Made by a program: the position numbers and the translations under genes | Notes under the pieces: generated by a model | The model's input: only the letters and a program-made list of their open reading frames with translations | Database searches by the model: none | Told to the model about the DNA's origin: nothing | Shown here: piece after piece, positions 50,308-57,694 of the stretch | Layout of the letters: every line of letters starts with the position of its first letter | Numbering within the stretch: the first letter of the stretch is position 1 | Origin: Gimibacter soli | GTDB lineage: Bacteria > Pseudomonadota > Alphaproteobacteria > Sphingomonadales > Kordiimonadaceae | Direction: 5' to 3' | NCBI RefSeq assembly: GCF_028463845.1 | Contig: NZ_CP116805.1 | Span: 248,001-312,000, forward strand | Length of the DNA: 64,000 bases

Positions 50308-51132
50308 TCAGACCTCAACGACTCCCCATTGAAACGGTGGAAGCCCTTCTCCTGGATAACCTCTTTGACTAGATAGGATTCTGGTCCGACCGATTATCTG
50401 ATCATAATTCCAGTGAGTATGACCAGAAATCCAATAATCCGGGATTAGCTGACCACCTGCAATTTCATCGGCCCAGGAGTTGTAAAAGTAAGGCCCTAGC
50501 TCGTCTCCAGCATGAACAGGATCGGACATAAAAACGGGCGGGAAATGGGTGAGGACTACTGTTGTCCCGACATGAGTTTTAGCGAGTTCCTGATATAGCC
50601 AGTCCCGGGATTCCGCATTGATGCGCTCAGCATCTTTCGGCGAAAAAGGACGATCTACACCAAGCTGGCGGATTTGAATCTGCCGAAAATCGTGCAGAAA
50701 TTTTCTGGCGGCCTCCTGAGCAGACTCTTTCCACTCAGAGCCATACGCCAGAAAATCGGTCCAAAGCGTGCAGCCCAAAATCCTGACGCCATTAATCTCG
50801 ATAACATCTCTTTCTAGGAAAAAGACACTGCCCTGGAGACCATGTTTTTCGGCATATGTTCGGCAAGATTCGAGATAGTCATCCAGCACCGCGCCGTAAA
50901 ACTCATGGTTTCCGGCGACTGCTACTACCACTTTCCCAGTTCTTTCATGCACCAGATGCGCCCACACCATCAGCCGAGGGGATGATGGGTCGTCCCTCCC
51001 ATTCCACGCCGGCTCGTACCCGACATCGACGTCCCCCAGGAGAGCAATCAAATCCACGTCCAAAACAGGCGACAGATCCGGCAAACCTTGTCCAAATTCA
51101 AAATGCAGATCCGATCCGAATGCAATTTTCAT
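50308..51132 (-). CDS. Calcineurin-like metallophosphoesterase
   Basis: A 274-residue phosphoesterase with all dimetal motifs: SDLHFEFG at the start, LLGDVDVG, VVAVAGNHEFYG, a histidine in VVLTHFPPV and the final GHTHWNYD. It is a single-domain cytoplasmic enzyme. The substrate (nucleotide, phosphodiester, protein) cannot be told. It is convergent with the antitoxin-like gene, separated by only 11 bp. Confidence 0.9.
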   Translation of the reverse strand: MKIAFGSDLHFEFGQGLPDLSPVLDVDLIALLGDVDVGYEPAWNGRDDPSSPRLMVWAHLVHERTGKVVVAVAGNHEFYGAVLDDYLESCRTYAEKHGLQGSVFFLERDVIEINGVRILGCTLWTDFLAYGSEWKESAQEAARKFLHDFRQIQIRQLGVDRPFSPKDAERINAESRDWLYQELAKTHVGTTVVLTHFPPVFMSDPVHAGDELGPYFYNSWADEIAGGQLIPDYWISGHTHWNYDQIIGRTRILSSQRGYPGEGLPPFQWGVVEV

Positions 51133-51335
51133 GGGAGGTGATCTCAGTCTTTTGCAGAAGGGGTTGAAGCGGGAAAAGAGAGGGGCCGAAAGAGCGAGGA
51201 GACGTCAGAGATTTCGCCCGGCCCTACCTCCCGAGGAGGTGGATGATGGACTTACCCACAGAAGCCCGCCGGAGATCCCCATCAAGATACCAACTGTCTC
51301 AATTTTAGACAAGACATCCTCGCATGAAGTAATTG

Positions 51336-51361
51336 TTGTGTGTAATGTATATTATACACGA
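51336..51361. promoter_or_regulatory. 26-bp near-palindrome, copy 2 (upstream of the TSP1-like gene)
   Basis: Reads TTGTGTGTAA, centre TGTATA, TTATACACGA and is almost identical to the copy at 60204 (two differences). It lies 110 bp before the gene start, in a 339-bp gap that otherwise holds the promoters of two divergent genes. I saw no RNA gene in this gap. Confidence 0.65.
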
Positions 51362-51471
51362 ATATTGAAGTGAAAATCCGTCATGTCTGTGACTTTTTGT
51401 TGGATTTTCAATTACGTGCCGATTCTTTAAATGATAAATTGGCCTCATTAATACATTATGAGGCCAGCATA

Positions 51472-52959
51472 ATGACACATGCATCTCCCACCCTGAAAAT
51501 ATTCACTGCGTTATCTTTAGCCGTAGCGGGACTTTTGGCCTTTGAAGTATCCGTTCGTGCAGGTGAATCGGATGGTCGAACATCAGCATATGAAGCACAG
51601 GACGGGGCGTCGTTAACCCCGGAACAGATGGAGGCTGGCTATAGTCTCCCGATACTCGCTCACGCTAAAACGGTTGGACATGCAAGAGAGGTAGGCTTTG
51701 CCAATACGGCCGGCACGGCGGCGACCGTCGACCTCGCCACACAGGCGACGCGCGCACTGAAGGCAGATGATGCCGACAAGCTTTCGGGTAACAGCGCATC
51801 CTATTATACGAACGCGAGCAATCTCTCGAGCGGCACTCTCAACATCAATCGCCTGGTCGGATCGCTTGTCGATAGCGACAACAAGATTCTGAACTCGCTG
51901 ATGAGCGGTGAGACCTACGACATCTCGATCAGCGGGAATTCGTCGACGGCCACTTCTTCGGCAAATTGTACAGGCGGCAGTGCGAACTGCGATTATTTCA
52001 CCTTTGCCTGGAATCCATCTTCGTGGACCGCCTGGTCGGCTTGTATGGCTGGAATGCAGTCCCGGACACGCGCGGTAATTTGTGAACGCTCGGACAAGCC
52101 GGGTGTGGTGCAACTCGACACTAACTGCTCGGGCCTAAAGCCTGACATGTATGAGAGCATTGCATGTGCGGGCTATTCATATAGCTACCAGACCGGTAAT
52201 TGGGGCGGCTGGTCCGCTTGCTCCGGCGGGTCCCAATCCCGCAGCCGTTCTGTCTGGTGCGAGCGCTCTGACGGCGCCACGGTGCCTGACTCCTACTGCT
52301 CGGGATCGAAACCTTCGACGACATCATCGCAGTCCTGTACTGTCACGACTTATGACTGGGCCTACTCCGGCTGGAGCGGTTGGTCTTCATGCTCGGGTGG
52401 CAGCCAGTCTGCCACTCGGACAGTCTGGTGTGAGCGTTCAGATGGTGCAACCGTGTCCGACAGCTATTGCTCGGGCTCAAAGCCTTCGTCATCGAAAACA
52501 CAATCCTGTTCGTCGGCGTCTTACAGTTGGTGGGCTGGAAGCTGGGGCTCTTGGGCTGGGTGCGCAACGGACCCGTCAGCCGGCACTCGAACGAGGACAG
52601 TTCAGTGTCGCAACGACCTGACTGGTGCAAAAATTTCGACAACTTATTGCGCGGGCGCCACAAAACCGGCGACGTCGGAAACTAAGGCCTGCCCGCCGCC
52701 TCCAACTGGTTTGAAGTGGATTTTCACCCCCTTCCCTTCCACAGTCACCTGTCCGCGGGGCTGCACGCCTACGACTTACGCAAAGTCGCCCCCCATGGCC
52801 GGAGAGAAGCGTTCGCTAAGTGCTCCTTCCTCATCTGCCGCCTGCACCATCGGCTCGACGTACACGCATGTAATTAAGTCCGGCTGGACTGCGAAGTGCA
52901 CCGGCACTACCGGCATCTGCATGGAGACAATACAGATCAAGCGGTACAACTGCTCATAG
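51472..52959 (+). CDS. Secreted protein with tail-fibre-like segment and four thrombospondin type-1-like repeats
   Basis: A 495-residue exported protein. A signal peptide (LKIFTALSLAVAGLLAFEVSVRA) is followed by a segment like phage tail-fibre repeats (KLSGNSASYYTNASNLSSGT, about 105-135). Then come four Cys/Trp-rich repeats of the TSP1 type, starting about residues 183, 242, 300 and 357: WTAWSAC, NWGGWSAC, GWSGWSSC and SWGSWAGC, each with an RTR/RSR arginine strand and later paired cysteines. The C-terminal 90 residues have more cysteines but no known fold. TSP1 repeats are adhesive modules, rare in bacteria; a surface-binding role is inferred. The ATG at 51472 gives the signal peptide and has GAGG before it. 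Confidence 0.75.
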   Translation: MTHASPTLKIFTALSLAVAGLLAFEVSVRAGESDGRTSAYEAQDGASLTPEQMEAGYSLPILAHAKTVGHAREVGFANTAGTAATVDLATQATRALKADDADKLSGNSASYYTNASNLSSGTLNINRLVGSLVDSDNKILNSLMSGETYDISISGNSSTATSSANCTGGSANCDYFTFAWNPSSWTAWSACMAGMQSRTRAVICERSDKPGVVQLDTNCSGLKPDMYESIACAGYSYSYQTGNWGGWSACSGGSQSRSRSVWCERSDGATVPDSYCSGSKPSTTSSQSCTVTTYDWAYSGWSGWSSCSGGSQSATRTVWCERSDGATVSDSYCSGSKPSSSKTQSCSSASYSWWAGSWGSWAGCATDPSAGTRTRTVQCRNDLTGAKISTTYCAGATKPATSETKACPPPPTGLKWIFTPFPSTVTCPRGCTPTTYAKSPPMAGEKRSLSAPSSSAACTIGSTYTHVIKSGWTAKCTGTTGICMETIQIKRYNCS

Positions 52960-52978
52960 TTACTCACGAGTTAACTAT

Positions 52979-53905
52979 ATGACAAAAAACAAAAAACTTG
53001 CTCTTCTCGCTGCCACATGCTTGAGCGCCGCCTCACCAGGCGCCGCTCATGCCAGCGAGATAAAGATCGGCCTGCTTGACACGGAAATCTCGACAAGTTT
53101 GGATGACCGGCCAAACTTGTCGATCATCCTCGGCCCCAAGGCTCCGGACCGCCCAGGATATCATCGCGCGAGCTATCCGATTGCTGATGCAATGATTAGT
53201 CATGGCGACTTGATGGTGCACGGCATTATCGATGGAGTTGACCGAACGTTGGGCTCTGGCGGGGCGATCATGATCTTTCATGCGAACCCATTTCTGGAGA
53301 AGGATGGTTCAGGCGGCAAATTGGCGGTTGATTGGCGAGCGGCTCATGAAGCACTCAGTTGGTATCATGAAAATGGCGTGAAAGTTGTCGTCACAAGCTT
53401 TGTTAACGAAAAAACAGCTGCAACGGAGCACTTCATGAAAACGGCTGAAGAACTCGGCCTGCAGATCATAACTTCAACAGGGAATAAACGTGCTGACTTT
53501 GCACCCTGGCCTGCGTCACATCATGCGGCAATCTCCGTTGCGGGTACAAACAAAGGACTGCGGGTCAATTATGACAGTGTTTTAGAAGGGATTGTCGATC
53601 TGGTTATAGATGGAGAGCCGGCGATCAATTTCAGCCGCACCGGATTTGGTAAAAAGGATGCGACATCCAGCTCATATGCCACCGCCCGAGCCGGCGGCAT
53701 GATCGCCGCCCTGGTCTGCACCTTCGACCTTGAAGGGAGGGAGGAGATCATGGAGGTGCTGCATGGCCACACCGAGCCCCGCCAGTTCGGCAAGTTTACC
53801 TATGATTTTCTCGATTTCGACGCGCTGAGCCCGGGTGTCTGGGCAGCTTATCAGATGGCAGTAAAGCTCGGCGACGGTGGAGGCGGGTTGAGTCCGGGGA
53901 TGTGA
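52979..53905 (+). CDS. Divergent subtilisin-like (S8) serine peptidase
   Basis: A 308-residue exported protein (signal peptide ending AAHAS). The order and spacing of an S8 peptidase can be followed: GLLDTE (Asp34), SHGDLMVHGIIDG (His75), a GVKVVVTSF strand, the oxyanion Asn169 in TSTGNK, PASHHAAISVAG, and the serine block SSYATARAGGMIAAL (Ser232) in place of the usual GTSMAAPHVAG. The triad is thus complete although the motifs are divergent. It starts 19 bp after the TSP1-like gene and may process that protein or act with it at the cell surface. Confidence 0.65.
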   Translation: MTKNKKLALLAATCLSAASPGAAHASEIKIGLLDTEISTSLDDRPNLSIILGPKAPDRPGYHRASYPIADAMISHGDLMVHGIIDGVDRTLGSGGAIMIFHANPFLEKDGSGGKLAVDWRAAHEALSWYHENGVKVVVTSFVNEKTAATEHFMKTAEELGLQIITSTGNKRADFAPWPASHHAAISVAGTNKGLRVNYDSVLEGIVDLVIDGEPAINFSRTGFGKKDATSSSYATARAGGMIAALVCTFDLEGREEIMEVLHGHTEPRQFGKFTYDFLDFDALSPGVWAAYQMAVKLGDGGGGLSPGM

Positions 53906-53944
53906 TCTCTCCTGACATACGAGCATAAATCAATAACTCCCCCC

Positions 53945-53973
53945 TTGAAATTATGGGCAATTGCCCATATATT
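53945..53973 (+). promoter_or_regulatory. Promoter with an 18-bp palindromic operator in its spacer
   Basis: TTGAAA (53945-53950) and TATATT (53968-53973) stand 17 bp apart. The perfect palindrome TATGGGCAATTGCCCATA (53952-53969) fills the spacer. Binding of a dimeric repressor would block this promoter. The HTH gene at 54008 is the first downstream and likely codes the repressor. Confidence 0.72.
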
Positions 53974-54007
53974 ATAAACATTGGTATGGTCGTGGAGTTT
54001 CCTTGAT

Positions 54008-54232
54008 ATGATGTTGCCAGACGAGATTAGGAAAGCTCGCGAGAGTTTGGGTTTGAAGCCAGCCCAGCTCGCTATCTTGCTTGATACGGATACTCTTTCG
54101 ATCAGGAGAATGGAGCTCGGCTCTCATTGTTCAACACACCGCAAGCCGGCACCACGCATGGAGCGACTGATACGCGCTTACCTATCCGGCTACCGACCCG
54201 ACGACTGGCCGGATAACAGAAAGGAAAAATGA
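54008..54232 (+). CDS. Small HTH protein, probable autorepressor
   Basis: A 74-residue HTH protein; EIRKARESLGLKPAQLAILL, followed by DTDTLSIRRMELGSHCS, fits the recognition-helix pattern of MqsA/Xre-like transcription factors. The start is one of two adjacent ATGs (54008 or 54011). A palindromic operator lies in the promoter upstream. The stop codon is followed after one base by the ATG of a 28-residue hydrophobic peptide. Confidence 0.72.
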   Translation: MMLPDEIRKARESLGLKPAQLAILLDTDTLSIRRMELGSHCSTHRKPAPRMERLIRAYLSGYRPDDWPDNRKEK

Positions 54233-54233
54233 C

Positions 54234-54320
54234 ATGGCGATTCTGAAGATCTTTTGGCCACCCAACTTGCTGGCTGCCATCTGCGTCCTGGAAGTGACCC
54301 TGAACACGGTCTTCTTCTAA
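54234..54320 (+). CDS. 28-residue hydrophobic peptide
   Basis: A tiny open frame coding for MAILKIFWPPNLLAAICVLE and eight more residues (VTLNTVFF). AAGGAAAAA forms a good ribosome site, the ATG is one base after the HTH stop, and a terminator follows 18 bp after the stop. The peptide is largely hydrophobic and could insert in the membrane. Such HTH-plus-hydrophobic-peptide pairs can be type I-like toxins or small regulators; which one applies is unknown. Confidence 0.5.
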   Translation: MAILKIFWPPNLLAAICVLEVTLNTVFF

Positions 54321-54337
54321 AAATTCGAAACCAAAAG

Positions 54338-54363
54338 GAAAGGCCCGAGAAATCGGGCCTTTC
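54338..54363. terminator. Bidirectional terminator between the peptide gene and the DotA/TraY gene
   Basis: An 11-bp stem (GAAAGGCCCGA / TCGGGCCTTTC) with a GAAA loop and A/T runs on both sides, located between convergent genes. Confidence 0.88.
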
Positions 54364-54376
54364 GCATTATTCCATC

Positions 54377-56665
54377 TTAATCCTTCACGTTCGGTCGTAG
54401 AGATCCACCCTCCGGATTGACATTTTCAATGTCGACACCAGCGCTGCGTACACGGCCAGTCGGGGTCTTGTTCATGGTAGCGGCAGCAGCCACGACCCCC
54501 TCAAATCTCTGGGTTATCCCCGTCCCCGCGAGTGCTCCAGCTACATCCCCCTCGACGTTGCCGCGGCTCTGGATATTGAACCAAACGTTGAAGATTGTAT
54601 CAGGGACCGACGTCATTAGTCGGAAGGAGAGCTTTCCGATGTACCAGGCCACCACGACCTGGAAAACGAGCATGACAATCGTTGCGGTGATTCCGACTTT
54701 CCCAGCAACCATCCCGTTAAAGAAGGGGATGAACTGACTCATGGCGATTGATATGAAAATATAGTAAACCGCTATCGTTAGGAAAAATCCGATCACGATC
54801 AGCATCGGTTTAATCAGCACGCCAAGGAGTATCAGCCATCCAGGCACCATCCGGTTGTCGACGAACTCATCGCCCTTGAAGCTCATGTGGATGACCATCC
54901 ACAGGGGGGCCGCCAGGATTGCTTCAACTACGCCTATCATCCACTGAAAAATGGCGAAGAGGTAATTGATCCAGACCATGAAGGGGATGACAAAGGCGAA
55001 ATACACACCAACAAGGAACAGCGTTCCAGCCATGCTATTCGTGTAGGTTGAGAGGCTCTGATGAAGAGAAACTGCCGCTGCCAGGCCTCCGGACAGTGGA
55101 GCAGCAGCGGCTCCTGCGACAGGTTGATTAGCCAGATTGTCCGCCGACTTGGCAGCTGCAGTAAGGATCATTTTTGCTCCAGCCATCCCGCCGAATATGG
55201 CCTCGGATGTATTCAGCAGGATGTGCCCGAACCCGGTCAGTGAAGTGATGGGGTCAACCACCCCTCCGCCTTCCATCATATCAGCGAGTTTTTCTGGATC
55301 TGCTCCATTTGCCATCGCTTCACGGTATTCAGCACTATCCTCGGCACTCCCGCCTTCCGCCGAGAAGTTTGTGATCGACAGGGTTGCATATTGTGCCCTT
55401 CTCACCGATTGCGTGAGGTACTTACTGAACCAGTTTTTCAGGCTGTCGAAGCCGTCGCTCCATACTTCGACGGACATCATGTCCGACCATTCCAGTTCTC
55501 GTTCTTTTTCATTCACATCGATTGAAAATCCGGTTCCGCGGTCAACCATCAGCCACGTGTCATTTATTGTGTGCCGGAACGCTTCAACCTTTCCCGAAAT
55601 GTGATCGTCGTTATTGAACTGTTCGATAATGTAATCCCAATCCGGCCCGACAATTTTCGGGAGGAAGCGCATCCCGCTTGCTGCGCGAGCGTTCAGCTTG
55701 CTAATTTCCAGCCAGTACATTCCCGCGCCGGCCCAACCACTTTTCAGGGCTCTGTCTTTGAAATCAGCCCGCAGGCGATCCCCTTCTTCGTCTGCAATCA
55801 TGGCAGCCTGCGCGATAACTAATTGATTATATTCTGAAATCGTACCGCCGATTTTGCCCGCAGCAGTGCGGTTGGAACTGTCTTTCCATTTCGTCGTTCG
55901 CGAATTGAGTGTCATCCCTGCGATATTGACAAGCATCGGCTGCGCAGCCCTTGCAATTTTTTTGATTTGCTGGGCGTGCAGATTTTGCATGGCGGTTACC
56001 GCCGGGGCTGACACATCTTCTCCCGCAATTGCTGGTCCACCAATTTGGGCACTGCCACACGCGTTCTTGCCAAGGATCTCTTCCCCGTCGACCATCAGTG
56101 GCGTTGTCGTTAATTGCAGATTACCCTGACCATCCTCGCCCATTAGGATGAGTTCTATCTCATTGATCTTTTCCAAGTCGTATCTTTCAAAAAAGATCGA
56201 ATTAATGAGCACTCTGCAGCTTTGGATTTCCCAGATCTGCTGCGCAACTCGCGTTACATCCAACCCGTTTGACGCCGAGATAGGCGATACGTGTTCGGTC
56301 ATCTGGTTCACGCCTCGCTCCCAAAGGTCGTTTGCCATACCAACAGCTTGCCCCGCGATCGCCATGATCACTGAAATAATAATAGGGTAGCCCGAGGCAG
56401 TCGGCGCCAGCATCGTGAAAGAGCCGACCACCCGGAGCATGCCCCAGGTGCCAGACCAGCCGCGGCCGAAGGCCTCACCATCTTTGGCGCTGTTCACGAT
56501 TCCAATCAGAAGAAGATAGGTCAGCCAACCCGTCGCTACGACAAGAACATACGAGTTGTACTGGTCAAATAAAGTTGCGATGACAGAGCCACCCTGCCCG
56601 CTGGCGGAGGTGATCACGTCAAGGGCGCGATAGATTTGATCGTTTTCATATCCAGTTTCGACCAT
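54377..56665 (-). CDS. DotA/TraY family inner-membrane protein
   Basis: A 762-residue multi-span membrane protein of the DotA/TraY family, a part of type IVB (Dot/Icm, IncI-type) conjugation systems. An N-terminal helix pair (YVLVVATGWLTYLLLIGIV; ISVIMAIAGQAVGMAN) frames a long periplasmic loop. A cluster of helices is found at the C-terminus (FLVGVYFAFVIPFMVW, WLILLGVLIKPMLIVIGFFL, ITATIVMLVFQVVVAWYIGK). The start at 56665 follows GGGGAAAAA and its ATG shares the TAATG of the upstream stop codon. No other Dot/Icm component appears in the window. Confidence 0.82.
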   Translation of the reverse strand: MVETGYENDQIYRALDVITSASGQGGSVIATLFDQYNSYVLVVATGWLTYLLLIGIVNSAKDGEAFGRGWSGTWGMLRVVGSFTMLAPTASGYPIIISVIMAIAGQAVGMANDLWERGVNQMTEHVSPISASNGLDVTRVAQQIWEIQSCRVLINSIFFERYDLEKINEIELILMGEDGQGNLQLTTTPLMVDGEEILGKNACGSAQIGGPAIAGEDVSAPAVTAMQNLHAQQIKKIARAAQPMLVNIAGMTLNSRTTKWKDSSNRTAAGKIGGTISEYNQLVIAQAAMIADEEGDRLRADFKDRALKSGWAGAGMYWLEISKLNARAASGMRFLPKIVGPDWDYIIEQFNNDDHISGKVEAFRHTINDTWLMVDRGTGFSIDVNEKERELEWSDMMSVEVWSDGFDSLKNWFSKYLTQSVRRAQYATLSITNFSAEGGSAEDSAEYREAMANGADPEKLADMMEGGGVVDPITSLTGFGHILLNTSEAIFGGMAGAKMILTAAAKSADNLANQPVAGAAAAPLSGGLAAAVSLHQSLSTYTNSMAGTLFLVGVYFAFVIPFMVWINYLFAIFQWMIGVVEAILAAPLWMVIHMSFKGDEFVDNRMVPGWLILLGVLIKPMLIVIGFFLTIAVYYIFISIAMSQFIPFFNGMVAGKVGITATIVMLVFQVVVAWYIGKLSFRLMTSVPDTIFNVWFNIQSRGNVEGDVAGALAGTGITQRFEGVVAAAATMNKTPTGRVRSAGVDIENVNPEGGSLRPNVKD

Positions 56666-57126
56666 TATTTTTCCCCTTTTCTTTTGAGGAGGTTGAGGCA
56701 CGAAATTACTGATTTCGGCAGTGGAAGTTGTTTCAACCAGTCGCAAAATTCGAGGAATGTCCGTTCTTCTGCCTGGCGCACCCGCCAAAACTTCTCGAGG
56801 CTGAGCACGAAAAAGAGAATGGAAACGGCCATAGGATACAGGCCACGATTCCACTCGGTTTGGCAAAAGTTGTAGATTCCGAGGCCGAGGCTGCTGATGC
56901 TCATCGCACCAAGTATCAGTCCAACCGTCCGCAGGTGTTCGACGGTGGATGAGAGATCAGCAGATGACATGTTTCGCATCTGCATCATTTCTCGAAACGT
57001 GCTGAATGGCATGGCGGGGCGAACCAGACGGTCTTTCAGCGCTCGCAGATTGTTGCGGCTTCGAAGAGCAATCCGCCCGACCTTGTCGGCACCGAGATCG
57101 GGTTTAACGAGATTTGTAATTTTCAT
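56665..57126 (-). CDS. Small membrane protein upstream of DotA/TraY-like gene
   Basis: A 153-residue protein with two adjacent hydrophobic helices (VGLILGAMSISSLGLGIYNF, then YPMAVSILFFVLSLEKFW). The remainder is basic. Its stop overlaps the DotA/TraY start (TAATG), so translation is coupled. In IncI1 plasmids traX stands directly before traY; I suggest this as a positional analogue only, since no sequence match to TraX is seen. Confidence 0.6.
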   Translation of the reverse strand: MKITNLVKPDLGADKVGRIALRSRNNLRALKDRLVRPAMPFSTFREMMQMRNMSSADLSSTVEHLRTVGLILGAMSISSLGLGIYNFCQTEWNRGLYPMAVSILFFVLSLEKFWRVRQAEERTFLEFCDWLKQLPLPKSVISCLNLLKRKGEK

Positions 57127-57215
57127 CTAGGAATCCTCTTCCGTTCACTGCCTGTTGCGGGCAGCGTTTTTCGACCAATCTTATCAGCTGAGACTGAAAA
57201 TCCCGGCGAAACGGC

Positions 57216-57422
57216 TCAGTAAAATTGCGGCTTTTCGCGATTTTCGAGATCGGCGATGAGCAGTTGGGCCTCTTCACAATCGAGGTCCGGGCAGGATGCG
57301 AGCATATCGCGGAGATCGGCTTCGTCTCCGTGCGCGCCAACGGCGTCGAGCTCTTCGATCCAGACCTGAAGAGGGGTGGCGATAGGATTGACGGTTTTGG
57401 AAGTGGCGGTTACGTTTGTCAT
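57216..57422 (-). CDS. Hypothetical 68-residue acidic protein
   Basis: A small soluble acidic protein with the start at the ATG at 57422 (AGAAAGAA upstream). LQVWIEELDAVGAHGDEADL and CPDLDCEEAQLLIADLEN form likely helices with a CxxxxC pair. The frame is open further upstream, but that part overlaps the preceding gene. It lies inside the mobilisation operon. No family recognised. Confidence 0.52.
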   Translation of the reverse strand: MTNVTATSKTVNPIATPLQVWIEELDAVGAHGDEADLRDMLASCPDLDCEEAQLLIADLENREKPQFY

Positions 57423-57493
57423 GTCGATTCTTTCTATCTTAGAGGTTAGGGTCGCGACCTTATGGCCAGGCTTGTTGCACCAAGCTTGGCCAT

Positions 57494-57694
57494 TCACTTT
57501 TGATCGTTTGGTTTTGATGGAAACAGCCCGCGCACAAAGACGGGGGCGGCGACTACGAACAACGCAAAAACGAAGCTTTTCGTAAGCCACCCATAGTAGC
57601 TCGCCACGGCACCGGCCATCGCCATTGCGCAAAAAAGGATATGCCAAGCTTCGGCGATATCCTCCACGAGCCTATTAAAAACAGGTTTTTTCAA
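57494..57694 (-). CDS. Small membrane protein of the mobilisation operon
   Basis: A 66-residue protein with two hydrophobic segments (WHILFCAMAMAGAVASYYGW and FVFALFVVAAPVFVRGLF). Its start overlaps the relaxase stop by 4 bp (ATGA), so it is translated together with the relaxase. A role in coupling the relaxosome to the membrane is possible but only inferred from position. Confidence 0.6.
   Translation of the reverse strand: MKKPVFNRLVEDIAEAWHILFCAMAMAGAVASYYGWLTKSFVFALFVVAAPVFVRGLFPSKPNDQK

Noticed and set aside
50297-51132. RES-domain toxin partner for the antitoxin-like gene
   Set aside because: The downstream gene is a complete calcineurin-like phosphoesterase on the opposite strand, with no RES motifs.
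51243-51308. 21-codon frame with a strong AGGAGGTGG ribosome site upstream of the TSP1-like gene
   Set aside because: Too short, polar and without coupling or terminator; the good ribosome-like sequence can be chance in this divergent promoter gap.
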